NCBI RefSeq assembly: GCF_000801105.2
Contig: NC_079517.1
Coordinates: 9,052,001 to 9,116,000, forward strand
DNA length: 64,000 nt
DNA from: Raphanus sativus
Lineage: Eukaryota; Streptophyta; Magnoliopsida; Brassicales; Brassicaceae
Direction of reading: 5' to 3'
The first letter of the stretch is position 1. Each line of letters opens with the position of its first letter. The position numbers and the translations under genes are program-made. This document shows positions 44,611 to 56,497 of this stretch, in pieces. The notes below the pieces were generated by a model. It saw only the letters and a program-made list of their open reading frames with translations. It had not been told where the DNA came from and searched no databases.

Positions 44611-46494
44611 TGGCATCGGTAAGTGGAGAAAAGATTCCAAATCTGTTCTGTAATTGTTAAATTGTGTTTTATACTTCTATATATACTTTTAGCAGTTGGA
44701 GAAGAGATTGGAGGAGAACAATAGTGAAAACGATAACTGTGATTTTGGAGTGCGGCTGTGGAAACTCTAGTGACAGTGTTCGTTCTCGCCTGTTTGAAGG
44801 TGAAAAATCTACGGTTTGATCTCTGTGGATATTTGTTCTTTTTTTATAAAGGTTTGTTTATGTATCATTTTCTCTTTTTACAGAAATGGGAGTACTTGTG
44901 AGAATGATTGTTGGTGATTGGGTAAGACATCGCCAGGGAGTTTGGAGGTACGTCGTCGATCAGACAGAGGTGAAGTACGACGTCTCTATCCGAGAGAATG
45001 AGACTTACGTGTTGCTCCTGGACATCGTTAAGAGCAAGTACAAACTTGAGGAGCGTCTGCTTCCGACTGAACCTGTCCTCCTAACCTACGACTACCCTGA
45101 CTGGATGAAAGTTCCGGGACGCTACACAACACCACCGGTTGAGATAAAGGAAGACGGGGACGTGGAGCTTTTCATGTCTGTCAAACTGGACTATGCTGAC
45201 TTGCCCCTTTGCGTGTCGTTTGGCAATATGATGGTTGGGCGCTACCTAGAACAAAGGTTGGTGGAGGAAGAAGGTTTGCGCCAAGAGCTTAACATGGCAC
45301 TGCTCAACACGAGCCCTCCTAGGGGTAAGAACCAGTGATACAAAAAAACATAACATTTAATATATATTGTAGTAGAGAACAGATTCTGTGGTCGTTAACA
45401 TTTAATAGAAACGGTAAATTTGTTGTTTACCTGCTACGATGTGGTGTATCTGTAAACTTAATTCGTTGCATCTGCAGTTGCGGTTGAGGAAGGGTGGTTG
45501 GCCTGTACACAGCAAGTCCGTGTAGAGCTGAGCTCTGACGAGGAGGTAGACCCAGTGCACAGGGGATCTCTTGGGCTAACGGGGGAAGATGTTGTGCCGC
45601 ATGGTGTTGATGAGGAAGACATGGAGTCCTCAACAGATTCATGTGAAGACCATGATGTTCTAAGTGTCCCTAAGCCCAACGAGGAAGGAGTAACACTAGT
45701 TGGTGGGACAGATGTCCTGATGGGAGAGCCATGTCTAGCGTTGACAATTGGTATGTCAAAATCATTTTCTTAGCGGTTAATTTTTTTTTAACATCTATAG
45801 CTGTTGTTGGAGGGTAAATAAATAACAAATGAAACTGTTTGCCGTAGCTGGGCCTGTGACAGTTGCTGGTCAAATTACTGCAGTGAGAGACAAAGGGAAG
45901 GGGAAGCTTGGAGAGGCAGACCATGAAGGGGGGAAATACTTGACCCTTGAATTGGGGTCTGGATCCGGCGGCCAGAGCATGCCAACTCCAGAGGAAGATT
46001 CCGACTGTGAAATTCTGGGTATGGTTTTGATTAAATGTTAATTTTTTTGATAGCGGCTAACTCGTAAGGATTGCATGCTAAAAGATTTTTGAATGAAATA
46101 TTCATGTCAGTTGGCGATGAAATGGGAGTAAGAGACCATCTTAATGGCAGAATTATTAGAGGGTTCCTTGACTGGAGAAAAGATTACTCGGCCGCAGAAT
46201 CAGATTACACGATGGAGGAGTATACAAGATATCGATAAAAAGGTGAGTAGTTGGAGAATTTAAGAAAGGGAGATGGAAAGGGATGAGGTTTAATGGCAGA
46301 ATTATTAGAGGGCAGCGTTTTTTGGGAAACCAAACAGGCGGTCGCGTGTTCTATCGAGATGTGGTGGACCCGAAATTCCTCGGGAATCCGGTTTATTCTC
46401 CGCCTGAAGTCCATCGTTCTGACATGAAGCAGGGTTACGAGCGTAGAGAAGTAGATTGGAGTAGGGATAAAATGGGGACGAAAAAATATTGACT
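44611..46494 (+). pseudogene. Broken Mutator-type transposase-like gene, N-terminal part
   Basis: The clearest frame (44886-45338) reads MGVLVRMIVGDWVRHRQGVW, then YVVDQTEVKYDVSIRENETY, VLLTYDYPDWM and DGDVELFMSVKLDYADLPLC. A short strand with GEW/GDW, a polar core and a DV..FM..R/K...L.LCV.FG element is, as I recall, typical of the region ahead of the MuDR domain in Brassicaceae MULE transposases. Later exon-like frames (45498-45773, 45829-46041, 46283-46492) are acidic, then rich in R, G and D. They end FRRGNQTGG-like text and KMGTKKY, without a DDE catalytic core. A GGCAGAATTATTAGAGGG repeat occurs at 46144 and 46295. The family call is tentative; it could be an uncharacterised Brassica gene. 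Confidence 0.45.
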
Positions 46495-47982
46495 TCGGCT
46501 ATGGTAGAGATGCAATTTGGTTCGGTTTATGTGGCACGTAAGCCAATATTCTCTAAAAAGGACCTAGATATATAACCATTAGTATGATATGTGAAACTAT
46601 AAATTGTAGGCAAATTGCAAACCAAACATACAATTATATCAGACAAAAAAATCAACCACTGAGAAAAAAATGTATTTAACTCATATTAGCATATAATATT
46701 TTGCTTGATTTTTAATCAAATTTTATTTTCATATTGTATTAGTTTCAGCATATAATCCATATATCTATTTATATAGTAATTTTTATGGAAATTTTGTATG
46801 TTAATATTCTTCATTTCAGTATTATATTAATGAAATTGTTTATCAATGACTTTTAATTCATGTGTGATTTTTAACTACAGGGTGGTGGGTCAATGGTCTT
46901 GACGCAGTTATAACGCCAATAAAGACCCGAGTTCAAATATCCCATGTGGCCACGAAATGCTTTACGCCTTTCCCAAGTTGAGTTAAGCGCGGCGTTGGTG
47001 CCATCGTGTTCCTTGGGTAATGGGTATTGGCGCCGGCTGGTTCCGGGCCAATACGAATTAGTCAGTTGAGTTAAGCGTGACGTAGGTGCCATTGCGTCCG
47101 CTTTCGAACCTCCTGTTAAAAAAAAATTATTTATCAAAAAAATATCAATTAAAGGAAAAATTTCATATAATAGCCCAATTAGCTTTTTAAACTTTTTAGT
47201 ACCAAATTTTCTTGCTACTCAACTTAATACTTTAATTAGTTTATTTATTTTCTTTAATACCCTTAACTTTAATTTTTTCTTGAATATAAAATTCAAACTA
47301 ATGTCTATTTTAATCAAGAATCAATAAATTTCAAAAAGTTTAAAAATGTAAAATTTTAGCACAATTATGATATAACAATTAAATATTAGTGGTTTATATA
47401 TTAGTGTTCTTGATATGAGACCTCTCCATATTGTTGAAACTTGAAACCGACTACAATGAAATATCAATTAGACTGACATAACAGAAAACTAAAAAAGGTT
47501 TAGGGGATTCTTTGAGCAATAACAAATAAAAAAATAGAGGGGGTAAAACAGAAACAAAGGGAACTAAAAAATCGATAAACTAATTTACGATTACGTCCTT
47601 AAGCTCCCCTCCCCCGACTCGCTCGCTCGAGAGTCTCACGCCACGCCCCCCCTTTTGTCGTCGTCGTCGTCGTCTCCTCTCCGCCGTTGCTCGTCCCGTA
47701 CTACTACATCCTCACCTCAACGGAAGCTTTGCATCATCTCTACTTCACCCTCTCTTCCTTGGTATATCCACCAGGTCTCGCTTTTTGATTTCTAGGGTTT
47801 CGCGATTCAAATCACCAGCAGCTGTTTCCTCCTCCGGTGAAACCTCGAAGATTGAGTTTCTCTGCGATTTCTGAAATTTGAGCACGGTTAGTCACTACTT
47901 GGTCGTTTTGTTAATCAATTTTCGCCTAATAGAAGATTTGGGATAGCAAATTCAAAGTGGGTGTCGTCAGTCACTGTTCCGT
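46495..47982. other. Spacer with a SINE-like element and the CDKG2 leader
   Basis: The left part is AT-rich. A SINE-like element spans about 46877-47129. From about 47590 the sequence becomes CT- and GC-rich, with a GTC trinucleotide run at 47656-47674. It leads into the 5' untranslated region of CDKG2, which probably contains an intron (GT near 47889, AG before 47930). Confidence 0.5.
46877..47129 (+). mobile_element. tRNA-derived SINE-like element
   Basis: The 5' part, GGGTGGTGGGTCAATGGTC, then CCCGAGTTCAAATATCCC, resembles the A and B boxes of a tRNA-type RNA polymerase III promoter at roughly tRNA spacing. A GC-rich body follows and the element ends in an A-rich run (TTAAAAAAAAATT). Inside, GTTGAGTTAAGCG...GGTGCCAT occurs twice, near 46977 and 47065. 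No target duplication was confirmed. Confidence 0.45.
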
Positions 47983-50936
47983 ATGGCGGCTAGGAGGAAT
48001 ATTAGATATCCTGATCATGAACTGAGAGGCCAAGAATCGAATTCTAGGTTTTCCAGGCGTGATAGCAGTGTTTACTCAAATGAGAATTGTGAAAATAATG
48101 CTCTTGATAATGGAAAGGGACGGGTTAGTAATTTAAGACACGGGGATAGCGTTAAAGATAGAGATACGTTTACCTCCGGAGCTAGACAGAGAGAAGCCTT
48201 TCTTGATCGTGGACCTAGAAGATGTGGGCTTTCTGCTAAGTCTGTGGATAGGGAACCAGGTGAGCTCTCTAGTGAGAGTGGTTCTGATGATTTAGTTGGG
48301 TCTGAATCAGTGGTGAAAGATAATGGAGCTGTGAAGCAGCAGGTGGATGATAGGACTGCTCAAAGCCCTGTAGAAAAGAAGAGAAAGTATTCACCGATTG
48401 TATGGGACAGAGATGAGCACGAAAGAAGTTCTTTGAGTAGAAATGAGAAACCTGTGGAGGTCACCCCGCTTCCTCCCCCACCTCCACTTGTTAAGAGGTC
48501 AAGCCAGTCACCTACTGTCAACATGCTTGAAGATCCTAAGCAAGTTGGTCTTCTTGAGGTTTCTGCTCCTACTTTGTCATCTCCGGTAGAGATATCTTCT
48601 TCGTGTGTGGTGGAACAATCATCAAATGCTGGGAAGGATCGAAAACAAGAGGATGCAACACACCTGGAAGATGAGGAAAACATGCCAACAAGGCATATAT
48701 CATCCTCTAGGTGGGCTGCTGGTAATAGTTCCCCAGCTGACGAGGGTGAAATAGTAGAAGTGGAAATAAATAAAAGGAGGAAGAAACTACTTCCCGGGAG
48801 TTTGCGCGATAAGTCTTTGACGCCTGAGGCTGGGGAGTCTGTGAAGGAAGGTAGATCATCTGATTCCGATGAAAGGAGACACCATTCTTTGCCGGGAAGC
48901 AGAGATGATTTTGAGGAGAAAAATGCTGTTAAGGGTGACTATATGGAAATTGATGAGGAGGAACGCAGGAGAGGAAATACTAGTGACAGCCTTACTGAAA
49001 CAGATTCTGATGACGAATATGTTCGCCATGAGACACCTGAACCTGCTGGCACTCCACTGAGAAGTATAAACATGCTCCAGGGTTGTCGAAGTGTTGATGA
49101 GTTTGAGAGATTAAATAAGATAGATGAAGGCACTTATGGTGTTGTTTACAGAGCGAAGGATAAAAAGACAGGTGAAATTGTCGCATTGAAGAAGGTGAAG
49201 ATGGAAAAAGAAAGAGAAGGTTTTCCGTTGACTGCTCTTAGGGAAATTAACATACTTCTTTCCTTTCATCACCCATCAATAGTGGATGTTAAAGAGGTGG
49301 TTGTGGGTAGTAGTCTTGATAGCATTTTTATGGTGATGGAATATATGGAACATGATCTTAAGGCGTTGATGGAGACAATGAAGCAGCGTTTCAGTCAAAG
49401 TGAAGTTAAATGCTTAATGCTTCAACTTTTAGAAGGCGTCAAGTATCTTCATGACAATTGGGTGCTTCATCGAGATTTGAAAACATCTAACCTGCTTTTA
49501 AACAATCGGGGTGAGTTGAAGATATGTGACTTTGGTTTGGCTCGGCAATACGGCAGCCCGCTGAAGCCATATACTCATCTGGTTGTTACGCTCTGGTACA
49601 GGTAAAGTCCGTTTACCCTTTTCTAGTTAAAAATGGTGGTTTCTTGATTTTGTAATTTAGTTCCAGAGAGTCCTGAGGTTGACTTAAATCCTTATGTTTC
49701 CACTTTGAGTATAGTTTCATTATATGCCAGCTTAGCTGTTGAATGCTAATGCTTTTGCGGTATTACCTTGGACATCACAGAGAATGGCCCATTCAGAACT
49801 AGACACACTAGGAAATATTCGTTCTTCAGCTTTATTTTCTTGTTTTGTTCCTTGTGTTGACTCTCCCTTTTTTATAGAAAATAATCACTCCCTCCAGGAC
49901 CAAGCTCAATGACTGCATTTGTTTTCCCAGGGCACCTGAACTTCTCTTGGGAGCGAAACAATATTCTACAGCCATTGACATGTGGTCACTGGGCTGTATC
50001 ATGGCAGAACTATTAGCAAAGGCGCCATTATTCAATGGTAAAACTGAGTTTGATCAACTTGACAAGGTATTTCAAACATAGGTTTTGACGTGGATTTCTA
50101 GCCATCCCGGCACATTCAGCTTTTAAAGAACTGCTTCTATCTATTTACAGATTTTCAGAGTCCTGGGTACTCCCAATGAATCAATTTGGCCTGGATTCTC
50201 CAAGCTGCCTGGAGTCAAGGTCAACTTCGTCAAGCATCAGTAAGTGTTTGTAATATTTTAGCTGTTATGCAAGCATACCTTAAATTTGCTGAAACTCTCA
50301 ATTGTTCTTAGGCTTTCTAGCTTTGAGTGATGTGGTCTGGCATTCTTGTTTATTAGTGATTTCTTTTGTTTTTCCGGCTTTACATAGTTGTTATGTCGTG
50401 CTTCTTACCACTGGCTTATTCTTTCAGGTATAACCTATTGCGTAAGAAATTTCCAGCCACTTCATTTACTGGTTCACCAGTTCTGTCCGACGCTGGCTTC
50501 GACTTGCTGAACAAGCTCCTGACATACGATCCTGAGAGGGTAATAGAATATACGAGAAACCAGTTGCATGTATACTCATCCAGTATGCACCTTGATAGTT
50601 TTTTTGACTTTTTGAATCTGTGGGGATTCTTTGTCTGTAGAGAATAACTGTGGATGCTGCTCTTAAGCATGAATGGTTCAGTGAAGTCCCTCTGCCAAAA
50701 TCCAAAGATTTCATGCCTACTTTCCCTGCTCAACATGCCCAAGACAGGTGCGGAGATCTATCTCTTGTTTAAAGTGAAACGATCACTGGTCAACTTGACT
50801 TTAATTCTATCTCTAACTTTTATTTTATGTGCCAAGGCGTGGGAGGAGGATGATAAAGAGCCCTGATCCTTTGGAAGAGCAACGTAGGAAGGATCTAACA
50901 CAAACCGAACTAGGGTCTGGTGGTCTGTTTGGCTGA
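47983..50936 (+). CDS. CDKG2: Cyclin-dependent kinase CDKG2
   Basis: Nuclear PITSLRE/CDK11-type kinase; in Arabidopsis, CDKG2 pairs with CYCLIN L and acts in splicing and flowering control. Six coding exons (47983-49601, 49931-50066, 50151-50239, 50428-50539, 50641-50747, 50837-50936) give 720 residues. Residues 1 to about 370 are charged, serine-rich and probably disordered, with a proline run ([13 protein letters not shown]). The kinase domain starts with [20 protein letters not shown]. The usual lysine is present in VALKKVKM. The PSTAIRE-equivalent helix reads PLTALREIN. The catalytic loop is [15 protein letters not shown], followed by CDFGLAR and the activation segment up to [14 protein letters not shown]. 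The C-terminus ends LGSGGLFG. All splice junctions keep the frame. Collinear with AT1G67580. Confidence 0.96.
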
Positions 50937-52036
50937 AGTATGGCTCACGATTGATGATGCTCTCTGATACCTTGGAATTACCACATTAAGGCGAGGGCTG
51001 CTGCTTAAGCGGAGGTTGGAACGTTTGTATCTCAGACTATAATTTGTACTTTCTTTACTCATTTCAAGGGTCCATGGTGATTTGTGAAGATGATTTTCCT
51101 CCTATCGCCAGCTGGATTCCTTGCAGGTTTTAATGTGTTGATGACAAGCTAGGCTGGTCAGTTAGTAGTGCTGCAGCTTTCTGACAATGCTTGTTCTGCA
51201 AGGTGTGACAATCACAATAAAAACTCATTCCCTACTGAAACTTATGTATGTAGCCACAGTGTTATTGAATAGTGAGCTTTTCTTGCTTTATTACCACAAT
51301 TAAGGGAGAGAACCTATTCTTTTCAACTACAATCCTCTTAATCAACTGTGTTTTATATGATGCCACATTGTGATTGCAAGAAAGACTGGTGTTGCAGTGG
51401 AGTTGTCAGTCTTGTCTTTGACGAAGAAAAGATAGTTAACGATGAATCTTTGCAAGGTAATAGGTGACTTATGTAAAGGTACTACCAGTATTGTATTTGG
51501 TTTATATGGAAACAGCGTTCTTTGCAGTCCTTCTCTTCTTTAGCTGGGAATAGCAGTAGTATTCAAGCTGCAACTCTTTCCCGGAGACATATCATGACAC
51601 TAGTAATGGTGCTCCTCCAAGCGGGGTCATTTTCAAAAGAGTTAAACCTATCCCAGGTTAGGTGATCATTTCACATGCAACTTGCTGGAGTGCTTTGGTA
51701 ATCTATAGCTTCTTGTCCCATGCTGTTATCGGAGAGGAATAGATATCAGCCAAGTGTTTGCAGAAAGAACACTCTGCGAAGTGCATTGTGGTGGCCCATC
51801 CATATACGAGATGCTAAAAACAACAGTCTATATAAGATCGTGTAACAAGTTCCAACAAGTATGTACTATGTAGTTCTAAAACCTCATAAAAAAAACTTAT
51901 TATACACACTAGACGTAAACAAATTATGAGAAACCTGTGTTCAGTTTCTTCTCATATTAATTGCAAAAAATTCACTATAGTTGGCAAAAAGGGTAAAGCC
52001 TTGTGTTTAATATACCACACCTTTTTCTTGTCCGAG
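50937..52036. other. Convergent spacer between CDKG2 and the DUF3537 gene
   Basis: About 1.1 kb between two 3' ends. It should contain both 3' untranslated regions. No open frame, repeat family or RNA gene was recognised. Confidence 0.45.
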
Positions 52037-53979
52037 TCATTCAGGACTGAAAACTATAGTCTTCCCAAGTACAAAGGTAACTAGAGAGAGCTCAATGAAG
52101 AATATTGTGTTTATCAAATGTCTGTCCACTGTCCAGCCGAATATCGTTATCCCTCCTGGATTCATCTGCAAATACAACACTGCAACAACAACAATCATCT
52201 ATAATCAGCCATCACGCCTTGTTTGGATGCAAACAATGGAAAAAAAGGACATAGACAATCATCTCACCAAAAGCTTGTCTTTTATGGTATGCAGACATGG
52301 ACATGTAAGAAGGGAAGTGGTTGTTATTATTAGCAGGCATCCTCATGTAGTGATCCATTGACTCCACATCGCTTTCCGAATGGGAAATCTGGAAGGAGAT
52401 TGGTGGATTCGTGGTGGCCTCCAAGTGAGCTCCACTAGGAGAAGTCCTTATCTGAGTTGCATCAGTAGATGAGCAAGACATTATCGCATGCCATTTACTT
52501 GCAACTGATGCTATCGCTTGTGCTCTGTGAGATATCTTCGTTGCTGCGTGCAGACATAAAATAATCCCAACAACTTGGACCACCGCCGAGACCTAAACAC
52601 ATAAAAACCAATCCAAGCTTTTAAACCTCACCAGAAACCAAAGAAGAAGAAACAAAAAGGTTGACTCACCGCGAAGTCACCACCGTTTATATACGTGATA
52701 GTTCCGCTATACGCGGTGGTCTGGAAAAGCGTGGTAAACTGGCTAACCGTGACGACCAGAAACTGTAGAAGCAGAAAGATGCGGAACCTGTGGCTTATCT
52801 TAGAGAGGTAATGACGCAAACGGATGTGCTCGTAGATGAAAAGAGAGATCTCAGACTCTCCGTCTAAGAGCTTTGCGTAGTCTTCGAAGTGAATGACTTG
52901 CAAGTTGCATACCAGATGAAACATGGCACTCGCAGCTAGAAAGATAGTGCTTAAGTAAGTCCATGACAAGATCATAGACAAGAGAATCAAAACAGAGAGC
53001 CATGGCTGGTCATGAGGCACGTATAGCATCCGGATAATCTCTCGAACAGCTTTTAGTCCGAAACAGGGGAGTGACCAAAGTGCAAGCAGTCTCACAGAGT
53101 TCTGTAATAAAGGAAAAACAAAAAAAAGGTTTCAGCTTTTATCCGAAACAGGGGAGTGACCAAAGTACAAGTAGTCTCACAGAGTTTTGTAATAAAGGAA
53201 AGACAAAAAAAATGTCAGCTTACAAGCAGTCTCACGGAGTAGTATAATAAGGAAAAACATAAAAAGGTTTCAGTTTTCCGACAACCCATGATCTATCACA
53301 GAGTTCTGTAATAACGAAACACAAAAAGAACTCATCTTTCCGATAACCCATGATCTATCACAGAGTTTTGTAATAACGAAACTCAAAAAGAACTAATCTT
53401 TCCGACAACCCATGATCTATCACAGAGTTCTGTAATAAAGGAAAAAAATTCAACTTTCATGCAACCCATGATCTATCATAGAGATTCTGAACCGAAGATA
53501 GAAAAAATCACCGAGATTTGCTGAATATACTGAGCCTTGAGCCGCCCCATGCGACCGCTGAGCTGATCAACGAAGAGAAACTTTCGAATCCCATGCTTTC
53601 TCAAGTTATGCGAAACGCAGAGCAGAGAGACGCCAGCAAGACACGCCTGAGAGACGACGATGTTGAGCTCGAAGCTCTTGTACTGATACCTCTCGCAGTC
53701 TCTGCAATGCCCTAGCTCCAGCACTGTCACGGGAATCACAAGACCGACCGTCAAGAACACGATCCAAGACAGAGCAAGGCTCCGCGTGGAAGATTGGTTG
53801 AACCCGAGGAGGGTCAGAAAGGTCTCGAGCCACTGGAGGGTTTGACCGAGGTCGTCGTCTTCGTCGGAGGGAGGTTGCTCTTGATCGAGCAGCGGCGTTT
53901 CGGGGGGTAGATGATCACTCGACGACGACATCAGAGACTGAATGAGTTTACAGAAGAGATCCACCGCGAAGGGAAACAT
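52037..53979 (-). CDS. DUF3537 multi-pass membrane protein (AT1G67570-like)
   Basis: Four exons (53979-53512, 53101-52670, 52592-52268, 52179-52037) give 455 residues from the first ATG. A second start, MSSSSDHLPPETPLLDQEQP at 53931, would give 439 and fits the family better. Hydrophobic segments include SWIVFLTVGLVIPVTVLELG, VVSQACLAGVSLLCV, RLLALWSLPCF, SVLILLSMILSWTYLSTIFL and IFLLLQFLVVTVSQF. The last exon reads MNPGGITIFGWTVDRHLINT, then FIELSLVTFVLGKTIVF. This resembles the seven-helix gustatory-receptor-like plant family (DUF3537), whose function is unsettled. Intron 1 (53102-53511) carries tandem copies of its own acceptor region, described among the findings. The frame is intact. Confidence 0.93.
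53102..53500. repeat. Intronic tandem repeats that copy the splice acceptor
   Basis: Copies of the plus-strand sequence CACAGAGTTCTGTAATAA start near 53093 (the true exon edge), 53178, 53297, 53359 and 53421, with a more diverged copy near 53234. The last three units are 62 bases apart and also share CCCATGATCTAT. The first copy at 53135-53190 duplicates about 50 bases of the exon itself (CCGAAACAGGGGAGTGACCA). On the coding strand the units read ...TTATTACAGAACTCTGTG, that is, acceptor plus first exon bases. Confidence 0.9.
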
Positions 53980-54348
53980 CGGAGCTCGTTGATGGCGGTC
54001 TCGATCTCATTTAAAAATCATGTATCATCATCTCTCGTCTTTAGATCGACGGTTGTTAATCATTCCGATTAATCAGAAATTGGGAATCGGAAAAATTAAA
54101 TATAAGAAGTAAAAAAGAGAAAATCCAACAATCGAGGGTTTGGCATTTAGCGGTGGAAGTTTATAAAACAGTTAATATCTCTGATATGTGTTTTAAGCCG
54201 TTAGATTGAAGGTTACGGGTGAAGTTTCAACGGTTGGTGGTGGATAAGGAACATAAATGATACAGTGAGGCCAGTACCACCTGATCATTATTATGTGAGA
54301 CTGTGAAGTTCAACGTGGGAAAGCCTAATAAATTTTCATTTCTTTATA
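53980..54348. other. Promoter region of the DUF3537 gene
   Basis: 369 bases between the DUF3537 start and the Helitron end. Nothing distinctive was found beyond AT-rich promoter-like sequence. Confidence 0.4.
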
Positions 54349-55160
54349 ACTAGGGTAAGTCCGGGCTACGCCCGGGATTTTTATTTATTTTTCTAATTTA
54401 AATTATTATAGTATTTATATTTATGGTACATATATGGAAACTTAAAATGCATATCAAAATTAAATGATTTTAATTTTTCAAAATGTTAAATTTACTTGTC
54501 TCCTAATGATTTTAAAATTATTGTATTTTGTTAGATATTTAGTTTTAGCAAAACAATTGTTGAGTTTTTGGCTATCACTGCATGTAAATATATGATCTTA
54601 ATTTTATAAATAGTATGTTTATTGTCTAAATAAAAGTTCGTGATTGTTTAACCTATAACTGGATAAAAGAAATAGGTAAATTATAACTTTTTTGTCAACA
54701 ATGGTAAATTATAACTAAAGCAATAGAACTTGAAGACATGTGTACATTTGAAAGTTGTATGCTCCTTGTACGCAAGAATGCAAATGACTATAGTATTAGA
54801 CGCATACATGCAGTCTTAGTTCTTAATATTATTATTTTGATTCATGATGTGATCAAGAATTAGATATCAGATACGCGATAGCAAATGGACCGACAAAACT
54901 TTGTTCATCAAACATGTTAACATATTTTTACAGCGTGAAACTTTCCACTCAAATTTATTTACCCACGATTTCATATTTGAAGTTTTCATGGCTTTTAACT
55001 TCCGCATTTTGAAGGAAGTTATAACATGACCAAATTACCAAATGGTTGTTGATTTTTTTTTTCCGTTTGTAGTGTTCTCATATCTGTTCCATACCTCTAT
55101 AATTTTGCTGCTTAAACTTTAAATACCTCAATCAACAACTTTTCTCTAGCTGACCGTGTG

Positions 55161-55324
55161 CAGGGCCGGCCCTCAGATTTTGGGGACCTGTTGCACTATC
55201 TATGTAAAAAAACAATTTGGAGGCTTAAAAAAAATTTTGGGGGCTTATGTCTATGTAATTTTCTTCAAAAATTTCGGGGGCCTGTTGCAAATGTTTCATG
55301 ACGCATTGCTCAGGGCCGGTCCTG
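55161..55324. mobile_element. hAT MITE nested in the Helitron
   Basis: A 164-bp element starting CAGGGCCGGCCCT and ending, inverted, CAGGACCGGCCCT, with internal inverted text around CCTGTTGCA. A perfect 7-base direct repeat CCGTGTG flanks it (55154-55160 and 55325-55331); eight bases would be the hAT norm. There is no coding capacity. It must have inserted after the Helitron. Confidence 0.85.
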
Positions 55325-56230
55325 CCGTGTGGAAAAAGATTTTTTTTTGTTCACTACGTGATTTCCCACAGAAGTCATTAAGCATAATCTCAGTTTCAAA
55401 ATCCAAGCTACAAATAAGAAAATTCTGAAACGAATACCTCTTCCACTTTCTGAACTTCCATTGCTTCAAATTTCTTTTCTCTGCATCAGCTTTCATACAG
55501 GTAGTCTCTGCAGATTTTTCTACCGTTCTCACTGATATAACAGAGAGCTGTTTTTGAGCCTCTTGTGATGGCTTTCAGAGAAGCTTTATGCAAGAATAAG
55601 AAAGTATTAATGTTCAAATGTATACACTTGATGTTGTTGATTATTTACCATTCAGAATTGTCGGTAAAGTTGGGGTGTATTGACAATCTTAAGTTTGAGA
55701 AAACTAACTTTGGTAATGAAAAAGTGTTTGTGGATCTTAGTGAATCTGACAAATGGCAATTCAAGCTATATTTGTAAGTCCAGGTTTGTAGAGCAGAGAA
55801 TGGATGGATACAAAGCATAAACATAGGTGTGTATAGTGTCTAAATCTTGGTTCAGTTTTTGTCTTGCTAGCTATGTGTTCTCCAAACGTCTTAAGGATGA
55901 AACAACAGATATACTGTTTACACAGACCACCAAACGAAGCACAAACCTCAGATTATGTTGCGGCATAGGAATCATGTGCAGGAAAATATTAGAAATTGGA
56001 TCCTTACCAAGTCTAGTAGTCAAGAAGAAAAGATCTTTAAAATTTTCCAAGAATTAAGAATTTAATTAGCTGGAAGCTGTCCTTCGTCACAATGAAGTAG
56101 TGTCGGGTTATTGAATAATACGTTTGATGACCTGAAATTCTTCGTTGTAGGTGTTCCTGATGCCACAAACAACTCGAAAAATTTCTGCAGAAAATTTTGG
56201 TAACAAAGGTTGAATACGGATGCACAATTA

Positions 56231-56497
56231 TTAAACCCAAAAAATGTCATTGACGTGAAAAACCAAGATCAGAAACAAATACTCGGAAAATCCACGTTTG
56301 TATGAGCTGCTTATATTTATGAAACCTGAACTTTTCTGTAGAATAAAGACAGTAGTCTTCATAAGCTCCACAAATTTGGTCTGGTTGTTGAAGCAAAGGG
56401 AAACTGGTGAGTCAGTGGATTTGAAGTGGTCGTTACTTCGTGTGAAGTTGAATACGCGTAGCTCACAGATGGCACCTTCCTTCAGCAGGTGCTTCAA
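56231..56497 (-). pseudogene. RPA1-like (OB-fold) relic inside the Helitron
   Basis: The frame reads LKEGAICELRVFNFTRSNDH, then FKSTDSPVSLCFNNQTKFVE. Plant RPA70-like proteins, often carried by Helitrons, have a matching LLKEG.IYEL..F.V...N..F..TD.P..I.F...T.F element. Beyond this the frame loses the match, and the neighbouring minus-strand frames (57265-56918, reading FISLAETVRVMVFNQCIHFL, and fragments near 56150) are fragmentary. It has the same orientation as the Helitron. The RPA assignment is from remembered family patterns and is moderate. Confidence 0.5.
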
